Positions 18,346 through 26,628 of a stretch of DNA of 41,706 nucleotides are shown piece by piece. The notes under the pieces are model-generated. The model was not told where the DNA came from, did not search any database, and worked only from the letters and a program-made list of their open reading frames with translations. Numbering within the stretch: position 1 is the stretch's first letter; each line of letters opens with the position of its first letter. Origin of the DNA: Helicobacter ailurogastricus (GTDB lineage Bacteria > Campylobacterota > Campylobacteria > Campylobacterales > Helicobacteraceae); contig NZ_CDMG01000004.1 in assembly GCF_001282945.1 (NCBI RefSeq), positions 281,883-323,588 of the forward strand, in the 5' to 3' direction. The translations under genes were made by a program, and so were the position numbers.

Positions 18346-19452
18346 TTAGTGTGTGGGCTGTTTAGTCGGTTTTTTATCTCCCTCCATAATCCCTTGTGGT
18401 TTGGGTGTGCTCGCGCTCATGACGGGCAGATCGGGGTAAATGATGGTGGGCTTTTTGCCCGTTAAAGCGTTGAAGAAAGTGGCGATCTTTTTCGCCTCTT
18501 CATCGTTGATGGTGATGCCTAGCTGAATCGCGCCCATTTCTTTAATCGCGTCCTTAATGTCCCAATATTGCCCATTGTGGAAGTAGGGCATGGTTTCTAG
18601 GACATTACGCAGAGTGGGGACTTTGACCATGCCATCTTTGTCGCCTTTAAAGTCGCCCACATTGGCGAATTTATAGGGAGCGGCCACTTGGAAGGGTTGC
18701 ATCATCCCGCCCAAATTAATGCCATTGTGGCAACCCGTACAGCCCTTATCTAGGAAAAGTTTTAAGCCCTCTTGCTCTTGGCGACTCAACGCTTTGGCAT
18801 TGCCCCGCAAAAAGTCATCGTAACGGCTAGGCGTGACTAAGGTCGCTTCAAACATGGCGATCGTGCTTGTGATGAGGTTTAAATCAATCTTAATGTTATT
18901 GCCATAGGCGCGTTTAAAGGCTTTGACATATCCGGGGATAGAGTTGATTTTCGCCTCCACGATTTTGGGGTTGGCGTTCATCTCTACGGGGTTACTGATG
19001 GGACCCTTAGCCTGCTCATCTAGGTGTGCCGCCCGCCCATCCCAAAACTGCACGGCGTTAAACACAGAGTTATACACGGTGGGGGAGTTTAAAAAGTGCG
19101 TGTTAGGTCTCCAGCCCTCCCCCACAGCTCTAGACACCAAATCCACGCCCGCTAACCCTAAATTGTGGCAGGTGTTGCACGAGATCAAATAAGAAGTGGA
19201 GATTCTTGGGTCTAAATAGAGCTTTTTACCCAGCTCGATTTGCGCCTTTGTCATCACCGCGCCTTGATACTTTAGATCCAATTCTTTAACCTTTTGGATC
19301 AAATACTTGTCTAAATCCTTGCCTGTGGGCATGGGGACTAAATTTGCTTCTAAAGCCTTTTTAATCAGCCCTAAGCTGTCGGTCTTTTGCGCAAGAAGGG
19401 GCGCGCTTAGAGCCAAAAACGCACATAAAGAAGTTTGTAAAAATTTTGGCAT
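18346..19452 (-). CDS. Di-haem cytochrome c peroxidase
   Basis: Periplasmic enzyme that reduces hydrogen peroxide with electrons from cytochrome c. From the ATG at 19452 it starts MPKFLQTSLCAFLALSAPLLA, a normal signal peptide, and gives 368 residues. The two haem c sites are CNTCH and CTGCH, and the fold signatures NSPTVYNSVF and VPTLRNV are present. An in-frame ATG at 19533 and a start further up at 19584 would add copies of the first codons, because the promoter, ribosome-binding site and first codons are duplicated in tandem. The downstream ATG is the sensible start, since the extension would bury the signal peptide. Confidence 0.93.
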   Translation of the reverse strand: MPKFLQTSLCAFLALSAPLLAQKTDSLGLIKKALEANLVPMPTGKDLDKYLIQKVKELDLKYQGAVMTKAQIELGKKLYLDPRISTSYLISCNTCHNLGLAGVDLVSRAVGEGWRPNTHFLNSPTVYNSVFNAVQFWDGRAAHLDEQAKGPISNPVEMNANPKIVEAKINSIPGYVKAFKRAYGNNIKIDLNLITSTIAMFEATLVTPSRYDDFLRGNAKALSRQEQEGLKLFLDKGCTGCHNGINLGGMMQPFQVAAPYKFANVGDFKGDKDGMVKVPTLRNVLETMPYFHNGQYWDIKDAIKEMGAIQLGITINDEEAKKIATFFNALTGKKPTIIYPDLPVMSASTPKPQGIMEGDKKPTKQPTH

Positions 19453-19493
19453 GGAAAATCCCTTTTGTTGTGTTTTCTGCAAAGCAGGCCAGT

Positions 19494-19499
19494 ATTTTA
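19494..19499 (-). promoter_or_regulatory. Proximal -10 box of the peroxidase gene
   Basis: TAAAAT preceded by TGT (TGTTAAAAT) on the minus strand, about 42 bases before the ATG at 19452. It is the copy in the gene-proximal 81-bp unit. Confidence 0.55.
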
Positions 19500-19574
19500 A
19501 CATAAATAAAGAAGTTTGTAAAAATTTTGGCATGGAAAATCCCTTTTGTTGTGTTTTTTGCAAAGCAGGCCAGT

Positions 19575-19580
19575 ATTTTA
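19575..19580 (-). promoter_or_regulatory. Distal duplicate -10 box of the peroxidase gene
   Basis: Identical TGTTAAAAT copy exactly 81 bases upstream of the proximal box. A transcript from here would carry two ribosome-binding sites and two in-frame starts. Confidence 0.5.
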
Positions 19581-19586
19581 ACATAA

Positions 19587-19843
19587 ACCCCCCCTTTATT
19601 ACAAATCTTAAACATCCCCCCCATTTAGGCCCATTTTAGGCCCAAAGAGGCTTAAGCAAACTTGCCGCTCTAGCGGGGTTGCAAGCCCAATAGTCTCTTG
19701 CCTAGAAGCCCGCCCCAAGCCCCCCATTTGAAAAATCCTTGGCGATTCGGGACTTCAAAACCCCAAGGGGGGGTGCAATTTGCATGTGTCTTAATCTTGG
19801 TTGAATTCCCAGAACACCAAGAAAAATTGTGTAAGGAGAGAAA
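19587..19843. other. Host-prophage junction, attL expected here
   Basis: No gene is visible. It holds a short repeated TTTAGGCCCA (19623-19642), a CCGCT/AGCGG hairpin at 19665-19676, and an imperfect palindrome CTTGGT...ACCAAG at 19796-19821 just before the integrase, which could be an operator. No tRNA is seen. The attachment core cannot be fixed because the right end of the prophage is outside the window. Confidence 0.4.
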
Positions 19844-20890
19844 ATGACCTTATTTAGCCGCAAGGGCAACTTATATGCCAATGTTACCATCAACGGCCAG
19901 CGCCGCCGCTTCACGCTCAAGCGCAAGGACACGCCCGCAAACCGCGCGTGGGCTTTAGCCAACGAGGCCGCCATCCTCAAGGAGCACACGCAGGGCGTGA
20001 AAGTCAGCATTGCCGCCAAACGTCGCCTAGAGCGCGCCATCGGGCTTAAACCCAGCACCCAAAGAACCTTCCACTACAGCCTCAAGCGCGTCATCGAGCT
20101 TTTAACCGGGGGCGTGGATTGCAACACCATGCACTTAAACAGCGCCCACGTTTCCCAATTTTACAAACGCCTCATTGACGGCCACTACAGCCACGCCCAC
20201 ACCAAAACCATGGTCTTTTATCTCAAAGACTTTTTAGAGTTTTGCACCCAAGAGGGCTACATCGAAAAAAACCCCTTCTTCACGCAGAAAATCACCAACA
20301 CCAAGCCCCCTAAGAAAATCATCCCCTTTAGTTTAGAACAGATTAAAAGGGTGTTGGCGCACGCCAAAGACGCAAAGCTTAAGGCTTTCTTAACTGTGGC
20401 CTTCTTCACCGGGGCGCGCACGGGCGAGCTGCTGGCCTTAAGGTGGGAGGATGTGGATTTTAAGAAGGACACCATCACGATCAAGGCGACCTACAACTAC
20501 ACCCAGCGCACCACCCAAACCCCCAAAACCAAATCCTCCACGCGCGAAATCGACATGTTGCCCGTCGTCAAGCGGGCTTTAATGGAGTTCGCCAACAAAA
20601 TCGGGGGTTATGAGCCCCACAGGGAGATTTTTGCCTACAAGCGCATGCGGCTGCACAACATCGCCTACGCGTGGAAGAATTTATTAAGCGCGCTTGGCAT
20701 GCCCCACTCTAAGCTTTACACCACCCGCCACACCTTCGCCAGCTTGATGCTTAGCCGCGGCGAAGACCCCCTATGGGTGAGCCACACCCTAGGGCACAAG
20801 AACCTAGAAATCACCTACCGGGTTTACGCGCACTACATCAAAAAGGAGCACACCACGCACGCCACTTTCTTAGACAAGGAGTTTTCATGA
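19844..20890 (+). CDS. int: Phage tyrosine integrase
   Basis: Site-specific recombinase, 348 residues. N-terminal arm and SAM-like core-binding regions (1-150) precede the catalytic domain: ARTGELLALRW (R192), Lys near 230, TTRHTFASL (R295), LGHKN (H318) and the nucleophile Tyr in VYAHY (Y328). The position three before R295 is Tyr rather than His, a common variation. AAGGAG stands before the ATG. It marks the left end of the prophage, and its stop overlaps the next start (ATGA). Confidence 0.95.
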   Translation: MTLFSRKGNLYANVTINGQRRRFTLKRKDTPANRAWALANEAAILKEHTQGVKVSIAAKRRLERAIGLKPSTQRTFHYSLKRVIELLTGGVDCNTMHLNSAHVSQFYKRLIDGHYSHAHTKTMVFYLKDFLEFCTQEGYIEKNPFFTQKITNTKPPKKIIPFSLEQIKRVLAHAKDAKLKAFLTVAFFTGARTGELLALRWEDVDFKKDTITIKATYNYTQRTTQTPKTKSSTREIDMLPVVKRALMEFANKIGGYEPHREIFAYKRMRLHNIAYAWKNLLSALGMPHSKLYTTRHTFASLMLSRGEDPLWVSHTLGHKNLEITYRVYAHYIKKEHTTHATFLDKEFS

Positions 20891-21219
20891 GCGCTAAATA
20901 CATCAGAGCCGATGAGGTGCTCGCCCTCTTGCAATATTGCACCCTCCAACACGGCCTAAGTCTGCAAGCCACGGGCATTTTAGCCTTCTTGGCAAGCACC
21001 CAAAGCCACACAACGGGGCTCACTTACACCCTTTGTAACCAATTTGGCATCTCCGGGCGCACCTTGTGGAAATACATTAACGAGCTCAAGCGCTGCGGGG
21101 TGCTGAAAATCAAAGCCCTAAGAAACCGCCACGGCCAATTCATCGCCGCTTATGGGCTTGCTCTTGTGGCCCCGGATGGGGTCATTGTGCACGAATGCGT
21201 TTTTGTCGAAAGGAATTAA
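20887..21219 (+). CDS. Small winged-helix phage protein
   Basis: A 110-residue protein beginning MSAKYIRADEVLALLQYC. The centre has a helix-turn-helix pattern TYTLCNQFGISGRTLWKYINELKRCGVL followed by a beta wing. The segment GRTLWKYINEL is nearly identical to one in the next gene, so the two are paralogues. This type of N-terminal domain occurs in phage replication initiators and regulators. The start is fixed by the ATGA overlap with int. Confidence 0.7.
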   Translation: MSAKYIRADEVLALLQYCTLQHGLSLQATGILAFLASTQSHTTGLTYTLCNQFGISGRTLWKYINELKRCGVLKIKALRNRHGQFIAAYGLALVAPDGVIVHECVFVERN

Positions 21220-21220
21220 C

Positions 21221-22504
21221 ATGATTGTCAAAATCCACAACAACGAGCCCTTCACCCGCGTCTCCAACACCATCATCCAAAAGTGCAACTTGAGCGTGCA
21301 GAGCATGGGCGTTTTGCTTTTCATCAAATCCTTGCCGAGCAATTGGAAGCCCAACACCCCGCACCTTTGCAAGGCGTTAAAGCTGTCTTCGCGCACCTTG
21401 TGGAAATACATTAACGAGCTCATCGCCGCGGGCGTGTTGTCTATCTCTCGTTTGCGCCTCTCGTCGGGCCAACTTACGGACGAGTACGCCTTCATCTTCA
21501 AAGAGCCAGACGAGGTCCCACCGGACGAAGAGCTCCCACCAGCGGCCGCCCATCCCTTGCCCGCTGCTTGCGCTCCTGCTCCTGCTCCTGCCGTTCTTTT
21601 CGTTGGAGAAAAAAAAGAAAAAAAATACGAGGAATGGGAAGAAGTGGAGGAATCGGGGGAACTGATTAAAGAAAAACAGCTCGCCCCGGATTTCGAAATT
21701 TTAACAAAATTTTCAGAATTTCGAAAAAAACATATTGAGCCCTCTAACTTAGACAAGTTGAGCGTAACAGGCTCAACTTATGTTAATAGCGGGTCCTTGT
21801 CTGACTTTTTAGCGGCGGGGCAGGGAGTAGAAGTGGGGGGCGAAAACGCCGCCTCAATGCAAAAACCGTCAATGGGGCAAAATGCCCTAAAAAGTGCCAC
21901 AAACCCCGCACACATCGAGGTTTCAGCCACACGTATAAATTTTGCGCCCTTAAAAAGAAACATGGAGAAAAAGAAACATGAAATCTCTTACGCGCATACG
22001 CGCGCATGTGAGGGAGGGGAGGGGGAATCTGCAGAATCCAAGCGGGGAAATGTCTGGTTAAAGGGTAGGGAGTTTGTCGTGGAGAGCCTAGAGAAGATCA
22101 AGCACATGGCCGACTCGTGTTTTAACTTCGATACCAGCACTTTAGAGCCGTTCGAGGCTCAAGCCTTCGAAAAGTTCGTCACTTACCGCCGTGAGCATTC
22201 TAAGCTATCCTACGGGGCTAAAAAGGCCATCTTGGAGCGGATGTTAGAGCTCAAGGCTAAGGGGGAGGATTTAGAGGCGTGTGTGGCCTATAGCATGCGC
22301 CGGGGCTATCGCGATCTGTTCCCTTTAATCAGTTCTAAAATTGAGCGCTTAGAGTCTGAGGACTTCAAACAGGACTTTAAAGCCAAGAAGGCTAAACGCA
22401 TTTTGGATGGCTTGATGCGCAAATTCGGCTTTGACTACGACAATGCCGCGGATGTGCTCGATCAGGTTTGCGAGACCTATTGTGAAGAGTTTGAAGAAGA
22501 CTAA
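21221..22504 (+). CDS. Phage replication-initiator-like winged-helix protein
   Basis: A 427-residue protein. Residues 1-95 form a winged helix of the same type as the preceding gene (LSSRTLWKYINEL). A Pro/Ala-rich linker (about 105-125) and a charged, low-complexity middle follow. The C-terminal ~140 residues are helical (YGAKKAILERMLELKAKGED). A DNA-binding head, linker and helical tail before helicase and primase genes fit an origin-binding or helicase-loading role, inferred from context only. AAAGGAATTAAC precedes the ATG. Confidence 0.65.
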   Translation: MIVKIHNNEPFTRVSNTIIQKCNLSVQSMGVLLFIKSLPSNWKPNTPHLCKALKLSSRTLWKYINELIAAGVLSISRLRLSSGQLTDEYAFIFKEPDEVPPDEELPPAAAHPLPAACAPAPAPAVLFVGEKKEKKYEEWEEVEESGELIKEKQLAPDFEILTKFSEFRKKHIEPSNLDKLSVTGSTYVNSGSLSDFLAAGQGVEVGGENAASMQKPSMGQNALKSATNPAHIEVSATRINFAPLKRNMEKKKHEISYAHTRACEGGEGESAESKRGNVWLKGREFVVESLEKIKHMADSCFNFDTSTLEPFEAQAFEKFVTYRREHSKLSYGAKKAILERMLELKAKGEDLEACVAYSMRRGYRDLFPLISSKIERLESEDFKQDFKAKKAKRILDGLMRKFGFDYDNAADVLDQVCETYCEEFEED

Positions 22505-22886
22505 ACCCATTAAAATCCATACGGGGTCGTTCTTTTTAGAGCAAGGGATATTAGACCTTCTGGACTTTGTGGCCGAGATTGAGGGGCAAAGCCGGGCGGT
22601 CATTGTGGAGCGTGCTATGCGCTATTGTTTGTTGAAGAAAAGGAGAAAAGATGCCCATAGTTGGCAAAAATCAAAGAGGATTTATAAATCCCGCCCTAAA
22701 GCCCGTGCGCAAAAAGTTTATGGTCAGCCCCGGCATTGTCAGAAGTTTTCGCCGATTCGCTGCCATTTCAAACTTGAGTCAAAACGCCCTACTCAAGCGC
22801 TCCATCTTGGAGATGCTCGAGCAGTTGGCAAAAGAGAATTTGATGGTCTATGCCAAGCTTTTAGAGCAAAGGGGCTTTTTAGATGA
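22482..22886 (+). CDS. Ribbon-helix-helix-like protein, start and 3' end uncertain
   Basis: The first ~55 residues, KIHTGSFFLEQGILDLLDF then IEGQSRAVIVERAMRY, have the beta strand-helix-helix pattern of Arc/CopG-type DNA-binding proteins. The start is unclear: GTG at 22482 overlaps the end of the previous gene, with no good ribosome-binding site. The frame stays open to 22886, but its last ~80 residues overlap the next gene completely and look like an out-of-frame reading, so either the gene has lost its original stop through a frameshift near 22650 or it simply overlaps. Confidence 0.4.
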   Translation: MKSLKKTKPIKIHTGSFFLEQGILDLLDFVAEIEGQSRAVIVERAMRYCLLKKRRKDAHSWQKSKRIYKSRPKARAQKVYGQPRHCQKFSPIRCHFKLESKRPTQALHLGDARAVGKREFDGLCQAFRAKGLFR

Positions 22887-22932
22887 GTGGGAGGGGTTAT
22901 TGTGTGAGTTGGAGGGTGCATGGAAAAGTTAG
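22651..22932 (+). CDS. Second ribbon-helix-helix-like phage protein
   Basis: A 93-residue protein, MPIVGKNQRGFINPALKPV start, with KKFMVSPGIVRSFRRFAAIS then NLSQNALLKRSILEMLEQL, a good strand-helix-helix pattern. AAAGGAGAAAAG before the ATG is a strong ribosome-binding site, so I trust this frame over the overlapping one. It ends inside the first codons of the helicase gene (13-base overlap), so it is part of the replication operon. May act as regulator or partition-type DNA binder. Confidence 0.65.
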   Translation: MPIVGKNQRGFINPALKPVRKKFMVSPGIVRSFRRFAAISNLSQNALLKRSILEMLEQLAKENLMVYAKLLEQRGFLDEWEGLLCELEGAWKS

Positions 22933-24092
22933 TCGTCCATAGCCTCATCAATTTCCCGCAGGATTTAGAAGAATTCTTAGAGGGCATCCCCTTAGAGTTC
23001 TTAGAACCAGCCCATCGTAAGATCATCGATGCGGTGATAGATTTATCTAGGGACAAGCGTTTAATCACTAGGGAAACCTTGTTGTTGGAGCTGGGTGAGG
23101 GCTTTTGTCAGAGCCAAGACTTCTTAGAGGTGTTTAACGCCGATTGCACGCCCGATTACATCAATCTCAAGGAAGACTTTAAGAAGTTCCTAGCCTTGAA
23201 GGTCCAGCGCAAGCTGGCCAATGAATTGGCTAAGGCATCGCTCAACTCTGAGATTTACGATTTGGAGTTCATCAACCGCTACATCAGCATTGAGCCCTCC
23301 AAAAATGGCGCGCTCTTGTCTGAATACATCAAACGCTTTGCCGACATGCCCCCTCTTGCTAAGCTATCTACAGGCGTTAGTTTCTTTGATGAAATCTTGG
23401 GCGGGGGGTTTGAAGTGGGGCGCTTTGTGTTGGTTTCTGGGGACGCTGAGACGGGTAAAACTTTGCTCTGCCAGCAGTTCTTAGAGTTCATGGCGCTTGA
23501 GCACAAGGTGTGTTATTTTAGCTTTGAGTTTCCCGTGCGTGGCTATGTGGATCATCTCTTGCGAAGGAAGTTTTATTTCAACCCCGACAACTTGTATCTG
23601 GATGGGGATAGCCAGCACTTAAACGATTTAAGTGCGCGGATCAAGAGTCTAGCCCGCAAGGGTTTTAAGGCCTTTCTCATCGACTCTCAAATGCGGGTGA
23701 TGGGTTATGGAGATGCCATCAATAGCAAGGAGGAATTTGAAAGCTCTAAATTCACGGTGCTTAGTTCTTTGGCGAAGTCTTTAGAAGTGCTCATTATCCT
23801 CATCATCCAAAACTCTAAGGACGATGAATTTGCCCCCTTTGGCTCTAAGAAGGGCAGCCATGAGGCAGACATCATGTTTAGAATTTCTAGGCTTAAGAAA
23901 TTTGAGCTTAAGCGTTTAAACTTTGATGAAGAGCATGGGTTTTTGATGCGCAAGATCACCACGCTTAAGAATAAGCAAACCGGCTTGCAGACCTTTAAGT
24001 ATTTCCGCATCGACCAAAAGAGCTTTAAATTCGTCCACATTGAAGGCAATAGAAAAGGCCAGCCCAGACTCTTTTATCGAAGGGAGGATTAA
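22920..24092 (+). CDS. Phage DnaB-like replicative helicase
   Basis: A 390-residue protein with a helical N-terminal domain (LEPAHRKIIDAVIDLSR recalls the DnaB N-domain) and a RecA-like motor: TGVSFFDEILGGGFEVGRF leading into Walker A GDAETGKT near residue 179, Walker B AFLIDSQ near 260, and a downstream IIQNSK sensor motif. It is shorter than host DnaB (about 490 residues). It overlaps the next gene by one base (TAATG), which codes for a primase, the natural partner. Confidence 0.85.
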   Translation: MEKLVVHSLINFPQDLEEFLEGIPLEFLEPAHRKIIDAVIDLSRDKRLITRETLLLELGEGFCQSQDFLEVFNADCTPDYINLKEDFKKFLALKVQRKLANELAKASLNSEIYDLEFINRYISIEPSKNGALLSEYIKRFADMPPLAKLSTGVSFFDEILGGGFEVGRFVLVSGDAETGKTLLCQQFLEFMALEHKVCYFSFEFPVRGYVDHLLRRKFYFNPDNLYLDGDSQHLNDLSARIKSLARKGFKAFLIDSQMRVMGYGDAINSKEEFESSKFTVLSSLAKSLEVLIILIIQNSKDDEFAPFGSKKGSHEADIMFRISRLKKFELKRLNFDEEHGFLMRKITTLKNKQTGLQTFKYFRIDQKSFKFVHIEGNRKGQPRLFYRRED

Positions 24093-25684
24093 TGCTCGTC
24101 ATCCAAAACATTAAAGAGCTTAAGGAGTCTTTGGACATTGTGGATGTGATGGGAAAATTAGTGGATTTAAAACGCTTTGGCTTTAGCTATAAGTGCGTGT
24201 GCCCTTTCCACACCGAAAAGACTCCCAGTCTCTCCATCAACCCACAGAAGAAGTATTTTTATTGCTTTGGCTGTGGGGTTAGTGGGGATGTCATCACTTT
24301 CGTCCAACGCTTGAAGGGTTTAGAGTTTGTGGAGGCCGTTAAGCTTGTGGCCCAGCTTTCTAACTTCTCTTTAGAGATTGTCGAGGATGGCCGAATAGAG
24401 CCTTTAAGAGACGCCTTAGAGGCTTTGGCCTACACGGCCAATGTCGCCGCCATAGAGCTTTTAAACGCTGAAGACAATAGGGCTTTAGCGTATGTCCGCG
24501 CGCGCGGCTTAAGCACCCCTTTAATCAAGACCTTTAAATTGGGCTTTTGTAGCCTTAGAGTCGTGGAAAAGGTCAGGCAAGCCTTTAGTGTGGATGTGTT
24601 GCGGTTGGCGGGCATTCTCAATGAAAAAGGCCACTTCTCCATGCTTTACCGCCTTTTAATGCCGGTGATGAATTTTAGGGGGCAGGTCGTGGGCTTTAGC
24701 GGCCGCTACCCGGCAGAGAATGTCCCCCCCGAGATCATCCGTTACATCAACACCCCCGCCACCCCCCTCTTTAAAAAATCCTTCATGCTCTACAATCTCC
24801 ACCAAGCCATGCCCTCGATTCTAGAGAAGAAGCAGGTTATCGTGTGTGAAGGATTCTTTGATGTGATGGCCTTTACGCATTTTGGTTACCCTCATGTCGT
24901 TTGCACGATGGGAGTCGCTTTTAGCGAACACCACTTAAAGATTTTAACCAATCTAGGCGTGGAGATTGTGTTTAGCTTCGATTCTGACGTGGCCGGCTTT
25001 AACGCCACGCTCAAAGCCTTAGAGATGTGTTTTAAGGCGCAGTATGGGGCTTGTGCTGTGGTCTATGCCAAAACCGATTTGCCTAAGTCTAAAGCCCTTA
25101 AAGATTTGGATAAGTTTTTGAAGAATGGCGTTAAGCCTAATCTATTCAAACAGGACGGCTGGACCTACTTTTGCCGTCATCATTTGCGTGCTGAACTTAG
25201 CATTGCCGATAAGGATAAGAATTACAGCTACCTAAACTCTCTTATCCAATCTTACCCTCCCTTCCTCAAAGATGCGTTTCTCTCCAAGTTGCAAGCTCTA
25301 GCCTCGGTTAAATCTGAAGTGTTTAAGACTTATTCTAAGAAACCCTCAATCCCGCATTCTAAATTCTCTTTGGAGGGGCGCATCTTGCTGACCATGTTAG
25401 AGTCTGAAGAGTTTAGATTCATCGTCTACAAAAACTTATCCACAGAAGATTTTGTGCTCAAGGAAGTGTTCTTAAATATCCTTGCAGGCAATTTAGATTC
25501 GCATCAAGCCCAAGCGCTTAGGTCTAAATTTGTCATGTTAGAGCCGAAGTATTGGCAGATGGCTTTAAGGCAATTTAAGGCGGCTGGTTTGAAAAGGTCG
25601 TTGCAGAGCGCATTAGATTCTAGGGATTTGAAGATGGTTTGGCTGTTGGATCAAAGACTTAAGGGTGTCAAGCGCGGGTTTTAG
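24092..25684 (+). CDS. Phage DnaG-type primase
   Basis: A 530-residue primase separate from the host dnaG. Zinc domain: CPFHTEKTPSL and CFGC near residues 36-64. Toprim: VIVCEGFFDVMAF with the catalytic Glu, and FSFDSDVAG as the metal-binding DxD. The C-terminal part, the helicase-binding domain in DnaG, is diverged from the host copy. One-base overlap with the helicase gene. The pair lets the phage run its own fork. Confidence 0.93.
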   Translation: MLVIQNIKELKESLDIVDVMGKLVDLKRFGFSYKCVCPFHTEKTPSLSINPQKKYFYCFGCGVSGDVITFVQRLKGLEFVEAVKLVAQLSNFSLEIVEDGRIEPLRDALEALAYTANVAAIELLNAEDNRALAYVRARGLSTPLIKTFKLGFCSLRVVEKVRQAFSVDVLRLAGILNEKGHFSMLYRLLMPVMNFRGQVVGFSGRYPAENVPPEIIRYINTPATPLFKKSFMLYNLHQAMPSILEKKQVIVCEGFFDVMAFTHFGYPHVVCTMGVAFSEHHLKILTNLGVEIVFSFDSDVAGFNATLKALEMCFKAQYGACAVVYAKTDLPKSKALKDLDKFLKNGVKPNLFKQDGWTYFCRHHLRAELSIADKDKNYSYLNSLIQSYPPFLKDAFLSKLQALASVKSEVFKTYSKKPSIPHSKFSLEGRILLTMLESEEFRFIVYKNLSTEDFVLKEVFLNILAGNLDSHQAQALRSKFVMLEPKYWQMALRQFKAAGLKRSLQSALDSRDLKMVWLLDQRLKGVKRGF

Positions 25685-25697
25685 CAAAATTTTTTAC

Positions 25698-25736
25698 GCC
25701 AACCCGTAGCGCAGCATAGCGCAGCGTAGGGTTGGC
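25698..25736 (+). terminator. Hairpin after the replication operon
   Basis: GCCAACCC (25698-25705) and GGGTTGGC (25729-25736) are perfect complements around a 23-base loop with repeated GCGCAGC. It follows the primase stop by 14 bases. There is no T-run directly after it, so terminator function is uncertain. The rest of the gap to 25939 shows no gene. Confidence 0.4.
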
Positions 25737-25939
25737 AATCAATACTATTTTAACTAAGCCCGGGGGGCTTGGGGGCGCTTGTTGTGGCCTTAGCGTGGCT
25801 TAAGCTGCAAAGTTAAAACGTTTCAGGGAACTTCTAGGCTTTTTAGGGCTAGCGGCGCGCTAGGGTCAGCGGCATTAACCCTTTAATTTTTTTTGGGTTT
25901 GTGCTTTACTCTTGGCGTAAAAATATTTAAGGGGTTGCG

Positions 25940-26617
25940 ATGGATCACGAAAACCAGCCTGAAACGGCCGGAGCAGCTAAGGCTGCTATGACCGGCGCGA
26001 ACGGCACGAGCGGGGGCGCAAACGAGGCGGCGAGCACAAACGGCGGGGCCACGAGCGGCGGGGCCACGAGCGGGGCCAACGAGGCGAGCGCGAGCGCCGA
26101 GGAGCTAGAGCTTGAGACCATCAAGCAAGAGCTCGCCCAAGCCGAGGCCAGCCTTGAAACCGACTTTGCCAAATACGCCGCCGCGCACATGGAGGCGTTC
26201 GAGCAGGATTTTTGGGACGACAGAGAGGCGTTTGTTAAGAAAATCCTAGAGTTGCAAAACCAATTCTTGCAAGACAAGCTGGGCGGCAAAATCCAGCGCG
26301 CTAAGGAGCTGCAAACCACCATCGCCGGCCAACAAACCACGAAGGACATGCAAGCCGGGCAAGAAGCCTTTTTGCAAAAAAACCCCGAGGCCGACATTGA
26401 GGCCATGGGGCGCTTTTACACCGAGGACTTGCCCCCCAAATACCGCCAACAACTAGACAGCCTCAGCGGAGAGGAGTTTTGGAATGTGCTTTATGAGCTT
26501 TACAATGCCTACACAAATGGAGTAGCCCAGCAAGAAGAGCCCTTGCCTAAACGCGTGGAGGGCAACCCCGCGCAAGCAGGCGGCGGCTCTCAAGAAATGG
26601 TGATGAATCGATTTTAG
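25940..26617 (+). CDS. Putative capsid scaffolding protein
   Basis: A 225-residue acidic protein. Residues 10-55 are low-complexity Gly, Ala, Ser, Thr and Asn; residues 55-160 are strongly helical and charged (ELELETIKQELAQAEASLE). The C-terminus is Gly- and Gln-rich. Composition, size and position directly before the major capsid gene are those of phage scaffolds. AAGGGG precedes the ATG. The call rests on context; no specific motif is seen. Confidence 0.55.
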   Translation: MDHENQPETAGAAKAAMTGANGTSGGANEAASTNGGATSGGATSGANEASASAEELELETIKQELAQAEASLETDFAKYAAAHMEAFEQDFWDDREAFVKKILELQNQFLQDKLGGKIQRAKELQTTIAGQQTTKDMQAGQEAFLQKNPEADIEAMGRFYTEDLPPKYRQQLDSLSGEEFWNVLYELYNAYTNGVAQQEEPLPKRVEGNPAQAGGGSQEMVMNRF

Positions 26618-26628
26618 AAAGGATGCAA

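Larger units (their letters stand above)
19425..19586. repeat. 81-bp tandem duplication spanning the peroxidase promoter and start
   Basis: Two direct copies, 19425-19505 and 19506-19586, differing at one base (TTCTGC versus TTTTGC). Each unit carries a -10 box, an AAGGGA ribosome-binding site, an ATG and about nine codons. The unit length is a multiple of three, so the upstream ATG is in frame with the whole gene. Confidence 0.95.

Noticed and set aside
19640-19760. A tRNA gene as integration site.
   Set aside because: The stretch has CCGCT/AGCGG pairing but no cloverleaf, no GTTCRA T-loop in place and no acceptor stem.
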